From Burkholderiales bacterium (GTDB lineage: Bacteria > Pseudomonadota > Gammaproteobacteria > Burkholderiales > UBA11063), in the NCBI GenBank assembly GCA_026461645.1, contig JAPJMP010000161.1, positions 1-6,621 on the forward strand: DNA of 6,621 bases, in the 5' to 3' direction. Position 1 is the stretch's first letter, and the number at the start of each line of letters is the position of its first letter. The translations under genes and the position numbers were made by a program. The notes under the pieces are model-generated. The model made no database searches, was not told the origin of the DNA, and was given only the letters and a program-made list of their open reading frames with translations. This document shows positions 1 through 6,534 of this stretch, piece after piece.

Positions 1-1273
1 ATAATAATTTTAAATTGGTATACTCTGACCAATAAATCAACAAACTACAACAAATAAATCCTAAGTAACCTAACGTTTTAGTTGCAACAGTTTTAAAGTT
101 ACGTTCCAAATGTGAAAAATCTTTATGTAAAGTTATTAACGTAATTGGTCCGGCTAAATAAGCAAATACCGTAACAGAAGATAAAAAATCAACTAATTGT
201 TTCCAAGTTGGAAAGGGTAATAAAAAACAAATACCTACAATTCCGCTAATCCATAATGCAACCACTGGCGCTGAATGTTTATTTATTCGTGTGAGTATAC
301 TATTGGGTAAAAATTCACGTCCAAAGGCCAATAATACTCTACCAGTAATCGCAGTAAAAACATTTGCTGTTCCAAGTGGCGCAATTATTGCATCAACAAA
401 TAATATTAAATAAACAGTATGCAATCCACTAAGAGCCACTAAACCTAGTAATGGAGCAACAGCATTATTAGCAATTGAATGAGCGTTCGGTACACAAAAA
501 ATAAAAGCCAAGGATAAGCTAATATAAATTAAACCACCAAGAATAATTGGCATAAATAAAGAATAGGGTAAAGCCTTCTTAGGATTAGACGTGCTATTTG
601 CTAGAATTATACCGTTTTGAAAACCACTAAATGCAAATGCTAATCCACTACTAGTGACTGCTATTAAAATATGCTCCAAAGATAAAGGAGTATTATTATA
701 ATTAGACACCACATTATCCCATTTACCAAAATATAAAATAAATCCTATGGCAATAGTAATTGGAATAATTAATTTCCAGATACTTACAAATGAGTTAGTT
801 TTAGCAACTTTTGTTATTACAAAACAATTAAAATAAGTTAAGCCAATTATTATAAACATAGCACAGGCTAGACCAAGCATTGATAATTGAACAGTATCCC
901 CATTAGTTACTACTACCGGTGGATAAAAAAATCCAATATATTGTATTGCTGATTGGGCTTCTAATGGTAAATACACGACATAACTAATCCAGGTTAGCCC
1001 CATAAAAATAAAAGTTATTGTTCTATTATGAGTAAGGCTAACAAAGCGCGAAACACCACCAACAATCGGCAATAAACTTGACACTTCAGCAAAAGATAAA
1101 GCAATCACTAAAGTAATTGCAATCGTGATTAACCAGGAAAATATAACACCAGTTCCTGCGGTTTGAAAACCATAAAATGGAGAAAAGAGCCAACCTGCAC
1201 CTATCATACCCCCGGTTGATAATAAAGTTAGATGAAAGGTTGATAATTTCTTGTTTTTATTACCAGTATTCAT
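1..1273 (-). CDS. APC-superfamily amino-acid permease, AspP/YveA-like (3' end cut by window)
   Basis: This is an inner-membrane amino-acid/proton transporter of the APC superfamily. I translated 424 codons by hand from ATG 1273 without meeting a stop; the frame leaves the window at base 1, so about the last tenth or more is missing. The first membrane segment carries the substrate-binding signature GGMIGAGWLFSP (residues 21-32). A second conserved block, FAFSGFQNGI (213-222), precedes NPKKALP (230-236) at the TM6/TM7 boundary. GRVLLAFGREFLP (311-323) fits the cytoplasmic loop after TM8. About eleven hydrophobic stretches are visible. From memory, LEAQSAIQY (104-112), DAIIAPLGT (294-302) and AYLAGPIT (371-378) recall the Bacillus aspartate-proton symporter AspP (YveA); the substrate remains an inference. 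AGGG at 1281-1284, 7 nt before the ATG, supports the start. It lies 24 nt after dnaG with no terminator between, so co-transcription is likely. Confidence 0.88.
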   Translation of the reverse strand, partial: MNTGNKNKKLSTFHLTLLSTGGMIGAGWLFSPFYGFQTAGTGVIFSWLITIAITLVIALSFAEVSSLLPIVGGVSRFVSLTHNRTITFIFMGLTWISYVVYLPLEAQSAIQYIGFFYPPVVVTNGDTVQLSMLGLACAMFIIIGLTYFNCFVITKVAKTNSFVSIWKLIIPITIAIGFILYFGKWDNVVSNYNNTPLSLEHILIAVTSSGLAFAFSGFQNGIILANSTSNPKKALPYSLFMPIILGGLIYISLSLAFIFCVPNAHSIANNAVAPLLGLVALSGLHTVYLILFVDAIIAPLGTANVFTAITGRVLLAFGREFLPNSILTRINKHSAPVVALWISGIVGICFLLPFPTWKQLVDFLSSVTVFAYLAGPITLITLHKDFSHLERNFKTVATKTLGYLGFICCSLLIYWSEYTNLKLL

Positions 1274-1297
1274 ACGTTTTCCCTATTAATATGTTAA

Positions 1298-3004
1298 TTA
1301 TTTAATATTAGATTTTAACGCAATTTGCGGTATTCTAATCATTTTTTTTGTTTCTCTACCAAGCAATCGATCCAAATGTTTAATAAAATCTTGGTTTGTT
1401 AACTCAATAAAATCTTGTTGATCTTGTTGATGTAAGATTTTAGTTAAATTCAAATACTGAAAGTTAAATAAATCAGTTAGATCTTGCATTGCTGGTGAAT
1501 CACTAGTAGTAATAAAATCAAGAATAATTATCATTTCCTGAACTTCTGGAGACAAATTATCAATATTCTCAGGCAAACGATAATTTACCACCCACGCTAT
1601 ATTTTTCAAAGCATTTAAAATTATTAGTTCAATAATATTAAATTTAGGAATTTGTTTCTTTGATTTAACTAATTGGTTGTTATTTAAATTATAAAAGGCA
1701 TAGCGCGATCTATTATTAAATATACTCTCTAATGCTGAGGGAACTAACTCAACTAATTCTGCAATATCTTTTTTTAACATTACCTTTAATGCTGGGGCAT
1801 TAATTATTTTTTCAATATAAGGTTTGGCAATACTAATTAGTTTTGCCTTGCCTTCATTTGAAGTAATATCTATCTCGGCACATAATTGCTTAAGCAAGAA
1901 TTTTGTCAACGATAAAGATTTAGTTTCTTTATATTGCAAGAAGGCATTGCGGCCAAATTTGCGTAGAAAACTATCTGGATCATGTTCTTCTGGTAAAAAG
2001 ATAAAATGTACACTTTTAATATCTGTAACTAGCATAAGAGAACGTTCAAGCGCTCGCCAGGCTGCTTTTTGTCCAGGAATATCACCATCAAAACAGTAAT
2101 ATAAATTATCACAATGCTTAAATAATTTTTTAATTTGCTCCTCGGTTATAGCTGTACCCATAGAGGCTACAGTAAAATCAATTTCATACTGCGCCATCGC
2201 AATAACGTCCATATAACCTTCAACCACTATCGCCTGATTTTTATCTCGAATAACTTTTTGTGCTTCATATAATCCATATAATTCTTGAGATTTGTTAAAT
2301 AAATTGGTCTCCGGAGAATTTAAATATTTTGGTTCTCCATTAACAATAACCCTGCCACCAAAAGCAATAATTTGACCTTTAACATTCTTTATTGGAAACA
2401 TAATCCGATCACGAAAACGGTCAAATCTAGTGCCATCTTCTTTTACAATAACCAAACCAGCTTCTACTAATAATTCATTAGTTAAATAATCTTTAAATAA
2501 ACCAGATAATAAATTACTAGTGTTGTTGGCATAGCCGATGGCAAATTTCTTTATAATTTCAGAAGAAAGACCACGGGTGGTTAAATAATTTTTAGCAAAA
2601 CTAGCATTAACTAAATTATTTTGATAAAAATTATGTACTTTTGCAATCACTTCAAATAATGTAGTTTTATGTTGTTTTTGTTGCTGAGTTATTTCTTTAG
2701 AAAATTTTTTATCTTGCTTTATCTCTATTCCGGCTTGAGCTGCCAAGGATAAAACCACCTCAGTAAATTCTTGTCCATTATATTTCATTAAAAAAGTTAT
2801 TACATTGCCAGATTCACCGCAGCCAAAGCAATGAAAAAATTGCTTATTCGCGTTGATGGCAAAGGATGGTGATTTTTCATTATGAAAAGGGCAACAAGCA
2901 AAATAATTATTTCCTGAACGTTTTAATTTTAGATATTTACCAATTATTTCAACAATATCAGATTTATCAACAATTTCATCAATAATATTTTGTTCTATAT
3001 TCAC
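1298..3004 (-). CDS. dnaG: DNA primase DnaG
   Basis: DnaG synthesises the short RNA primers for Okazaki fragments at the replication fork, where DnaB helicase recruits it. All three domains are visible in 568 residues, close to the E. coli length of 581. The N-terminal zinc-binding domain has CCPFHNEKSPSF (37-48) and HCFGCG (58-63), giving zinc ligands C38, H41, C59 and C62. The RNA-polymerase core has RFRDRIMFPI (196-205) and FGGR (215-218). The TOPRIM fold has EGYMD (262-266), with the catalytic acid E262, and CFDGD (304-308), with D306 and D308 as metal ligands. DPDSF (342-346) follows. The less conserved helical C-terminus (about 430-568) should bind DnaB. Translation starts at GTG 3004: an in-frame TAA lies two codons upstream, so no earlier start is possible. 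Only a weak GAGA-type ribosome site precedes it. It begins 10 nt after the nusB stop, indicating coupling. The more usual rpsU and rpoD neighbours are absent. Confidence 0.97.
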   Translation of the reverse strand: MNIEQNIIDEIVDKSDIVEIIGKYLKLKRSGNNYFACCPFHNEKSPSFAINANKQFFHCFGCGESGNVITFLMKYNGQEFTEVVLSLAAQAGIEIKQDKKFSKEITQQQKQHKTTLFEVIAKVHNFYQNNLVNASFAKNYLTTRGLSSEIIKKFAIGYANNTSNLLSGLFKDYLTNELLVEAGLVIVKEDGTRFDRFRDRIMFPIKNVKGQIIAFGGRVIVNGEPKYLNSPETNLFNKSQELYGLYEAQKVIRDKNQAIVVEGYMDVIAMAQYEIDFTVASMGTAITEEQIKKLFKHCDNLYYCFDGDIPGQKAAWRALERSLMLVTDIKSVHFIFLPEEHDPDSFLRKFGRNAFLQYKETKSLSLTKFLLKQLCAEIDITSNEGKAKLISIAKPYIEKIINAPALKVMLKKDIAELVELVPSALESIFNNRSRYAFYNLNNNQLVKSKKQIPKFNIIELIILNALKNIAWVVNYRLPENIDNLSPEVQEMIIILDFITTSDSPAMQDLTDLFNFQYLNLTKILHQQDQQDFIELTNQDFIKHLDRLLGRETKKMIRIPQIALKSNIK

Positions 3005-3014
3005 AAATTAGTTC

Positions 3015-3437
3015 TCATTTCGGTCTGCGTGTATTTGCAAGTTTATCCACTAAATTATTTATAAATTTAAACGAGTCCTCACCACCATAAAGTTTTGCTA
3101 ACTCCACCGCTTCATTAATAATTACAGGAGATGGTACATTTAAATCATATGTTAACTCTATTGCCGCTATCACTAAAATTGCTTGCTCAATTAAGTTTAT
3201 TTGTTTAATCTCACGATCTGAAAATTCAACATATAAATTAATCATTGTATCAAACTCATCAATGCTTCTTTGTAACAATGAATTAAAAAGTTGATAATTG
3301 GCTTTAGGGTATAATGCAGGATTAACTGAATTAATAAATTGTTCGATTTCTGCAATTGTTCCTTCATTATTTTTGTAATAATAAATTCCCTGCACAGCAA
3401 AACTTCGAGCTAAGTGTCGCGGGGTTTTTTTAATCAT
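3015..3437 (-). CDS. nusB: Transcription antitermination protein NusB (start reassigned)
   Basis: NusB forms a heterodimer with ribosomal protein S10 (NusE), binds boxA RNA, and supports antitermination of rRNA operons. The 140-residue product has the family's usual length. It shows the basic N-terminal helix RHLARSFAVQGIY (7-19), the segment IEQAILVIAAIEL (83-95), the hallmark INEAVELAKLYGG (107-119) and the C-terminal KFINNLVDKLA (124-134). The frame is open for 14 codons further upstream, to an ATG at 3479. I place the start at ATG 3437 because AGGA (3444-3447) sits 6 nt before it, and because the family begins just ahead of the basic helix, at MIKKTPRHLAR. The 14 extra upstream residues look unlike any NusB. 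The late block resembles beta- and gamma-proteobacterial NusB. It is the first gene of a nusB-dnaG-permease unit. Confidence 0.95.
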   Translation of the reverse strand: MIKKTPRHLARSFAVQGIYYYKNNEGTIAEIEQFINSVNPALYPKANYQLFNSLLQRSIDEFDTMINLYVEFSDREIKQINLIEQAILVIAAIELTYDLNVPSPVIINEAVELAKLYGGEDSFKFINNLVDKLANTRRPK

Positions 3438-3443
3438 ATTTGG

Positions 3444-3447
3444 TCCT
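3444..3447 (-). promoter_or_regulatory. Ribosome binding site deciding the nusB start
   Basis: AGGA on the minus strand lies 6 nt upstream of ATG 3437. This is the best Shine-Dalgarno match in the region, and it favours the 140-residue NusB over the 154-residue version starting at 3479. Confidence 0.75.
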
Positions 3448-3526
3448 AAGCTTAATATTGTAATTAATTGTAATAACACTCAATTTTAACATATTATGCC
3501 TAGTTCCTGCTAAATAACCAGTCAAG

Positions 3527-3555
3527 TTGTGTACGCATTGACACAAGGCATTATA
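3527..3555 (-). promoter_or_regulatory. Possible nusB-operon promoter -10 box with 5' leader hairpin
   Basis: On the minus strand a perfect TATAAT lies at 3550-3555. No good -35 element is found 16-18 nt upstream, so the promoter is weakly supported. If used, transcription would start near 3543, leaving a leader of about 105 nt before nusB. Right at that start is an inverted repeat, TTGTGT at 3541-3546 and ACACAA at 3527-3532 (minus-strand reading), with an 8-nt loop. A stem at the 5' end of the message could stabilise it. Both elements could also be chance in AT-rich DNA, and both overlap the Cys-rich frame. Confidence 0.25.
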
Positions 3556-3904
3556 ACTTTTTGAGAAAAATAATTGATTATCGTGGCAAACACGACACAT
3601 TTTATATAACATTAAGTAACGTTGCTTAGTAGCCGTGTTGTTATTGGATAGGTAATTACACACCTTTAATTATTAATTCAAAGCATTAAGAAAAACATTT
3701 TTTTGTTATTTAGCTGATTACTTTATATTGCTTAGCTTTGCATCATTGATTGGGTCTATTTCATTTGTTACTTTGCAACTACTATTAAGTTCAGTCACGT
3801 AGAATTATTATGATGCACACTTTAGAGTATTAACCCAATTTCAAAGTTGCCAAGAACATGAATTATTCGAATGGGCGCCACCTGCATCAAAATCACCGAT
3901 AATA

Positions 3905-5140
3905 CTACCAACCAATTAGATCCTGGCGCAACATGTCATTGGTCTCAGCTTCTAATAAACTACTATTATTTGAGGAGCATAAAATTAAACATACGGCATC
4001 TACAAGTGTACTTGGTTTTTTGTTACTAACAGCACCAACTGCAGCAGTTTGCTTAATTTGTTTAATTGTTTTATACCGTTTAGTTAATATTTGCGCAAAA
4101 TCAACTATCGGTTTATTACTAAAATTATACAAAACAATCACTCTACTAGTTCTTTGAGTAATCGGCTTATATTTAGGCATTGGTTCATTTTTCATAAAGT
4201 TAGCTAATAACCTTACTTGTGAAGCTTGCCCTTCAGCCTCAGCTAACATATTAATATAACCACAACCACCACTAATACGCGGATTTAATTCAATAATTAC
4301 TGGGGTTCCATCTTGACGAATAAAACATTCACAATGAGCAAAACCATTATTTAATCCAGTTGCTTTTAATACTTCTCGAATATAATTCTCTAGAGTAGTA
4401 ATCACCGAAATATCTGTTTCAACCTCTAACCCAGTAAATAGTACATCGTGAATTGAGTATTTTTGCACCGAAGATAAATGAAAATTACCATTTTCCATAA
4501 ACACATCAACCACATATTCTTCTCCGACAATAAATTCGCAAATAAGAAAAATAGTTGATTCAGAAAACCCAAATCTCTTATTAAAGTTATTTATAGTCTG
4601 CTTATCTAAGGCATTATAATAGTTTAAAAACTCCTCATACGAATTAATACATGCGGCATTGAATCCAGCCACTCCTTGCAATGGTTTAATAAAAATAGGA
4701 AATTGCATGTTTTTAAATGACTGTGGCTTAAATTCCGGACTAATCAAGTCTAATCTATATTGCTTAATGGCTGGTAAATTATGCTTGGTTAATTGCTGAT
4801 TTAATTCAAACTTATCCATTTGATAAATTGATAATTGTGGCGAATTCGCTAAGTGTGGTAATAATAAAGTTGCAATTTTATCGGTAATTTCCACCGAGTT
4901 CTCAGCACCATTTAAAATAAAATCAAATTGATACTGTTGGTGTAGTTCTCGTAATTTTTCGTCGGTCAAATTCTCAACAAATATCTGTTCATCAAAAATA
5001 TTCGCTTTATAAAAAATTAAGTTTTTAGCCCGCTCGTGAGACATATTAAATAAGGCAATTGATCTTATATTATGCAACTTTAATTCATTACTCAGATATT
5101 CCCCTGAGGATGAAGGATTAACTATTAAAATAGTTTTCAT
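3905..5140 (-). CDS. ATP-grasp ligase, L-amino-acid-ligase/BacD-like; product unknown
   Basis: This 411-residue soluble protein belongs to the ATP-grasp superfamily, which activates a carboxylate as an acyl phosphate and joins it to an amine or similar nucleophile. The N-terminal half-Rossmann begins MKTILIVNPSSSG. The ATP-grasp core then shows FPIFIKPLQGVAG (147-159), with K152 as a probable nucleotide ligand. EFIVGEEYVVDVF (202-214) contains the adenine-binding strand and the GEEY motif typical of L-amino-acid ligases. CECFIRQDGTPVIIELNPR (270-288) carries E271, E284 and N286 as probable magnesium ligands and R288 as a catalytic arginine. The core appears intact, so the enzyme should be active. 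A C-terminal segment (about 330-411) resembles the carboxy-terminal lobe of such ligases. It is not PurK, PurD, Ddl or CarB by motif order or length. The start ATG overlaps the dapB stop as ATGA; GGAG at 5152-5155 is 11 nt upstream. The coupling suggests a substrate linked to amino-acid metabolism, but this is inference. Confidence 0.85.
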   Translation of the reverse strand: MKTILIVNPSSSGEYLSNELKLHNIRSIALFNMSHERAKNLIFYKANIFDEQIFVENLTDEKLRELHQQYQFDFILNGAENSVEITDKIATLLLPHLANSPQLSIYQMDKFELNQQLTKHNLPAIKQYRLDLISPEFKPQSFKNMQFPIFIKPLQGVAGFNAACINSYEEFLNYYNALDKQTINNFNKRFGFSESTIFLICEFIVGEEYVVDVFMENGNFHLSSVQKYSIHDVLFTGLEVETDISVITTLENYIREVLKATGLNNGFAHCECFIRQDGTPVIIELNPRISGGCGYINMLAEAEGQASQVRLLANFMKNEPMPKYKPITQRTSRVIVLYNFSNKPIVDFAQILTKRYKTIKQIKQTAAVGAVSNKKPSTLVDAVCLILCSSNNSSLLEAETNDMLRQDLIGW

Positions 5141-5817
5141 ATTAATATGTTCTCCAACCCAATAATTAATTGATTAAGTCCTACCACTTTATTTAGCGCT
5201 AATAGTATTCCAGCTTCATAGCAACTATTATCAAAAACCTCATGATCCAATATAATTCGTTCACCAGCAGCACTAACATAAATTTGCTGTTTAGCCTTAA
5301 AACCACTTGATCTAATCGAACCAATCTCAGCCTCGTTACAATTTAAAATATTCGCTAAATATTTCGCCGTTCCTGACGGTTTGTCATTTTTATGCTGATG
5401 ATGATACTCAATTAAACTAAAATTATTATAATATTCCTTCAACGTACGAGAAAAATTCGATAGTAATGCCATTCCTAAACTAAAATTGGGAATTACTAAC
5501 CCTCCTAATGATTTACTTTGGCACATGTCCTGTAATTGATTTATTTGTGCAATATTTAAACCACTGGAACCAATAATTGGCCTAACGTTATGCTTAATAA
5601 TAGTTGCAGCATTCGTAAAAACACTTAGATTAGATGTAAATTCAATTGCCACATCTGGCTGAGTTAATTGTAATATCGAATTTAAATCATCTTTTTCAGT
5701 AATTCTTGCCACTATTTTAGCATTGGCTTGTTTTTGAATTATAGCATCTACCAACTTACCCATTTTACCATTACTGCCAATTATTGCTACAGTAATTTGT
5801 TGTAATTTTTGCTGCAT
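5137..5817 (-). CDS. dapB: 4-hydroxy-tetrahydrodipicolinate reductase DapB, short form
   Basis: DapB reduces 4-hydroxy-tetrahydrodipicolinate to tetrahydrodipicolinate with NAD(P)H, on the cytoplasmic route to meso-diaminopimelate and lysine. The Rossmann glycine loop is GSNGKMG (14-20), followed by EFT (59-61) and GSSG (83-86, where many family members have GTTG). PNFSLGMALL (110-119) leads into the substrate-binding domain. The family signature EYHHQHKNDKPSGTA (137-151) supplies the catalytic H139 and K143, the lysine sitting four residues after the histidine as in E. coli H159/K163, with SGT (148-150) contacting the substrate. GERIILDHEVFD (185-196) is the usual late block. At 226 residues it is about 45 shorter than E. 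coli DapB (273); most of the loss lies between the glycine loop and EFT, and the C-terminus also lacks the typical DVLGL ending. AAGGA (5826-5830), 8 nt upstream, supports ATG 5817, so the gene overlaps tatD by 31 nt. Confidence 0.93.
   Translation of the reverse strand: MQQKLQQITVAIIGSNGKMGKLVDAIIQKQANAKIVARITEKDDLNSILQLTQPDVAIEFTSNLSVFTNAATIIKHNVRPIIGSSGLNIAQINQLQDMCQSKSLGGLVIPNFSLGMALLSNFSRTLKEYYNNFSLIEYHHQHKNDKPSGTAKYLANILNCNEAEIGSIRSSGFKAKQQIYVSAAGERIILDHEVFDNSCYEAGILLALNKVVGLNQLIIGLENILI
5138..5149. repeat. 12-bp perfect palindrome over the dapB stop / ligase start
   Basis: CATATTAATATG is its own reverse complement. It contains the ATG of the ATP-grasp ligase and abuts the dapB TGA. 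A related ATTAATATG occurs at 1285-1293 just ahead of the permease. The sequence is entirely AT apart from its ends, so chance is a real possibility. A weak hairpin here could modulate the coupled start. Confidence 0.3.
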
Positions 5818-6530
5818 TTAAAGAATCCTTGTAAATTATCATTTAATTTATTTATCATGTCCAGCAAATGACTATTTAATTTTATAGTTAAAATTTGGGC
5901 ATAAAGAAAACAATCATTAGTATTCCCTTGCCTCTCAAAATTCCATTTATTATATGGCGCATCACTTTCAATTACTAATTTTTCAGGCGGTAATAATTTA
6001 ATGCATTTACTTAGTTTGCTTTGCTGCCCAATTAATGCACCGACACCAAGATAAAAGCCCATTCTAATTAATTTGGCAGCAATTATTTCATTATTATTAT
6101 AAGCGTGTATTATACCTAAATTAGGACGAATAAAATTATTTTTTTCTATAATTTGCATCAATTCATTATAGGCATGTAAGCAATGAATAATTATTGGCAA
6201 ATTATAAATTTTAGCAAGAGCAACTTGTGAAGTAAAGTATTCTTGTTGTAACGCAAAATTTGGTTTTAATTTATCTAAACCAATCTCACCAATAAAATCA
6301 GGTTTAAATTTTTCGATTGCTGCATCTAATCTTTGCATTGACAATGGTAACGATTCTTGTTCAGCAATCGCCCACGGATGAATACCGAAACCAATTTTAA
6401 TCTGAGTATATTTATTTCTCAACGCAACTAAAGGTTCAATATCAGCAAGAGTAACACTTGGAATAACAGTTAAATTAAATGTTGGATTAGTTTGAAACGC
6501 CTCATAATGACAATGTGAGTCGTATACCAT
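5787..6530 (-). CDS. TatD-family metal-dependent hydrolase (putative DNase, YjjV-like)
   Basis: This is a TIM-barrel amidohydrolase-fold phosphoesterase of the TatD family, whose characterised members are metal-dependent 3'-5' DNases acting in the cytoplasm. The metal site is complete: DSHCH (4-8) gives H6 and H8, GEIGLD (81-86) gives E82, IIHC (114-117) gives H116, IHAY (141-144) gives H142, and ESDAP (188-192) gives D190. GFGIHPWAI (47-55) is characteristic of the YjjV-type branch. At 247 residues it is slightly shorter than E. coli TatD (260), and the tail after residue 225 is weakly conserved. ATG 6530 directly precedes the first metal motif, as usual for the family. The preceding frame stops 4 nt upstream, and GAG about 9 nt before the ATG is a modest ribosome site. 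The 3' end overlaps dapB. In proteobacteria tatD commonly follows holB, which fits the upstream fragment. The exact paralogue (TatD, YcfH or YjjV) is not settled. Confidence 0.9.
   Translation of the reverse strand: MVYDSHCHYEAFQTNPTFNLTVIPSVTLADIEPLVALRNKYTQIKIGFGIHPWAIAEQESLPLSMQRLDAAIEKFKPDFIGEIGLDKLKPNFALQQEYFTSQVALAKIYNLPIIIHCLHAYNELMQIIEKNNFIRPNLGIIHAYNNNEIIAAKLIRMGFYLGVGALIGQQSKLSKCIKLLPPEKLVIESDAPYNKWNFERQGNTNDCFLYAQILTIKLNSHLLDMINKLNDNLQGFFKCSKNYNKLL
5826..5830 (-). promoter_or_regulatory. Ribosome binding site for dapB inside the tatD 3' end
   Basis: AAGGA on the minus strand lies 8 nt before ATG 5817 and within the tatD coding sequence. It supports the 31-nt overlap as real and argues against a later dapB start. 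Confidence 0.7.
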
Positions 6531-6534
6531 AATT

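Larger units (their letters stand above)
3430..3663 (-). pseudogene. Possible decayed Cys-rich frame, resembling the zinc-ribbon head of an SDR oxidoreductase
   Basis: A 77-codon frame opens at GTG 3663 and stops at 3430, overlapping the nusB start by 8 nt. It has no convincing ribosome site. It contains CRVC (residues 23-26), a 14-residue spacer with an aromatic stretch and a Tyr at -4, then CQC (41-43). Shortly after comes NLTGYLAGTR (46-55). From memory, some short-chain dehydrogenases carry an N-terminal CxxC, about 14 residues, CxxC, then a basic linker and an LTGRVALVTG-type nucleotide-binding start. The spacing agrees, but the second pair lacks a residue, the linker is missing and the glycine motif is broken. 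I infer a gene remnant with internal deletions. Alternatives are a genuine small zinc-binding protein translationally coupled to nusB, or a chance frame in the leader. Confidence 0.3.
3438..3904. other. 467-nt region without an intact recognised gene between the two gene units
   Basis: This stretch separates the ATP-grasp ligase stop from the nusB start. It holds the broken Cys-rich minus-strand frame (3430-3663), a candidate -10 box and hairpin (3527-3555), and a plus-strand frame (3677-3919) interrupted by a TAG at 3800. I see no tRNA T-loop, no riboswitch core, no GC-rich stem with a T-run, and no insertion-sequence ends. The surrounding genes are spaced by 24 nt or less, so a gap this size is out of character and fits gene decay plus a new transcription start. 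Confidence 0.6.

Noticed and set aside
1824..2099. Plus-strand open frame of 91 codons
   Set aside because: It lies wholly inside dnaG in antisense, over its conserved TOPRIM region, with no family resemblance.
3438..3479. N-terminal extension of NusB to ATG 3479
   Set aside because: The 14 added residues do not resemble NusB, and the good AGGA site precedes the internal ATG at 3437.
3582..3597. CGTG/CACG mini-hairpin
   Set aside because: It is a four-base-pair stem within the Cys-rich frame, with no associated regulatory signal.
3690..3712. Possible terminator: AACA/TGTT stem with an A-run loop and T-run
   Set aside because: The stem is only 4 bp (one mismatch if extended) and almost all A/T, so it is too weak to call in this base composition.
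3855..3885. GAATTATTC, ATTCGAAT and GGCGCC short palindromes after the ligase stop
   Set aside because: They are short, do not form one stable stem, and are not followed by a T-run; I could not support a terminator or operator.
3933..4157. Plus-strand open frame of 74 codons with a hydrophobic stretch
   Set aside because: It is antisense to the C-terminal part of the ATP-grasp ligase. The hydrophobicity follows from the reverse complement, and no ribosome site is evident.
3905..5140. Assignment of the ATP-grasp gene as carB, purK, purD, ddl or lysX
   Set aside because: Length, motif spacing and the GEEY-VD motif fit the broader amino-acid-ligase group better, and no specific housekeeping signature was found.
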